Source: Bacillota bacterium
GTDB lineage: Bacteria; Bacillota_A; Clostridia; Tissierellales; Peptoniphilaceae
NCBI GenBank assembly: GCA_023443045.1
Contig: JAEZWK010000033.1
Span: 1 to 64,000 of the forward strand
DNA: 64,000 nucleotides
Direction of reading: 5' to 3'
In this document: positions 63,750-64,000 of the stretch, one piece after another
Numbering within the stretch: position 1 is the stretch's first letter
Layout of the letters: each line of letters opens with the position of its first letter
The notes under the pieces: model-generated
The model's input: only the letters and a program-made list of their open reading frames with translations
Told to the model about the DNA's origin: nothing
Database searches by the model: none
Program-made: the position numbers and the translations under genes

Positions 63750-64000
63750 CTTTTTGTCACTATTTTCTGAAGAAGATCAATTTTTTCTTAGAGATTTAGA
63801 GTTTGAAATTGAAAGAGTTAATTTTTCAAATTCATCTAAAACTATAGATATTTTTTCGAATACCAAGAAAATTTTTGATGAAAATACTAAGACTTATATA
63901 ATTAAAGAATTATCAAATAATTTTCCAGGATTTAAAATCGATATTATTAATATTTGTAATTCAACGGAAGATATAGGTATAGATAATATACTAAGTGGTG
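63742..64000 (+). CDS. polC: DNA polymerase III alpha subunit PolC, N-terminal part (runs off the window)
   Basis: The first 86 codons are present, starting MNSFLSLFSEEDQFF behind GGAGCC. The segment RVNFSNSSKTIDIFSNTKK followed by a long helix-rich stretch fits the N-terminal domain of Gram-positive PolC. The ispG-polC adjacency in clostridia is the main support. The exonuclease and polymerase domains are beyond 64000. Confidence 0.8.
   Translation, partial: MNSFLSLFSEEDQFFLRDLEFEIERVNFSNSSKTIDIFSNTKKIFDENTKTYIIKELSNNFPGFKIDIINICNSTEDIGIDNILSG

Noticed and set aside
1..64000. CRISPR arrays, tRNA or rRNA genes, SRP RNA, T-box or other classical riboswitches
   Set aside because: No regular spaced repeats, no cloverleaf or CCA-type ends and no recognisable conserved RNA boxes were seen. 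Short RNAs could still be missed by eye.

Overview
The window looks like a chromosome segment of a very AT-rich, low-GC Gram-positive anaerobe (Bacillota). Gene content and order (fakA-recG-rsmD-coaD, plsX-acpP-smc-ftsY-ylxM-ffh-rpsP-khpA-rimM-trmD-rplS, rpsB-tsf-pyrH-frr-uppS-cdsA-rseP-ispG-polC), strong AGGAGG ribosome binding sites and many TTGACA-17-TATAAT type promoters fit Clostridia/Tissierellia. A member of the Peptoniphilaceae (Helcococcus/Parvimonas/Peptoniphilus-like) is my best guess, but it is an inference from content and not a search result. No rRNA, tRNA, CRISPR array or prophage is visible.

Region by region. (1) 1-3131 is the only accessory part: the right end of an IS3-family insertion sequence, a choloylglycine/bile-salt-hydrolase-family enzyme on the minus strand, then a small secreted protein and a membrane-anchored papain-like cysteine protease with their own promoter and terminator, then about 280 bp without a gene. 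(2) 3132-11152 holds a UvrD-like helicase (minus), and on plus a metallo-beta-lactamase-fold hydrolase, hemZ, aspS, tcdA, an RseC-like protein and glyA. (3) 11230-18547 is a tight run der-plsY-gpsA-HlyD-like-yggS-sepF-ylmH-lspA-rluD-like (GTPase, phospholipid synthesis, division, lipoprotein processing). It meets rqcH (minus) head-on. (4) 20356-32516 runs gmk-rpoZ-coaBC-priA-def-fmt-rsmB-rlmN-prpC-prkC-rsgA-rpe, linking nucleotide/CoA metabolism, replication restart, translation initiation and the Ser/Thr kinase/phosphatase pair. (5) rpmB (minus), then 32904-38355 asp23-like-fakA-recG-rsmD-coaD-coiled-coil protein. (6) tmcAL (minus) diverges from ackA; rpmF, plsX-acpP, smc-ftsY follow. (7) 47007-50790 is the SRP/ribosome maturation operon ylxM-ffh-rpsP-khpA-rimM-trmD-rplS. 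(8) 50878-57336 is rbgA-rnhB-yraN-comM-dprA-topA. (9) 57451-64000 is rpsB-tsf-pyrH, frr, uppS-cdsA-rseP-ispG and the first 259 bases of polC.

Most of the window is core housekeeping, and I do not see a convincing new multi-gene system. The more interesting points are: the secreted small protein/cysteine protease pair; a plsY gene whose only plausible start is CTG overlapping the der stop; a perfect promoter whose -10 box lies in the loop of a terminator-like hairpin between ftsY and ylxM; a structured rpsB leader; a terminator shared with the recG Shine-Dalgarno; and loss of usually conserved genes from their canonical places (rnc between acpP and smc, dxr between cdsA and rseP, yceD before rpmF).
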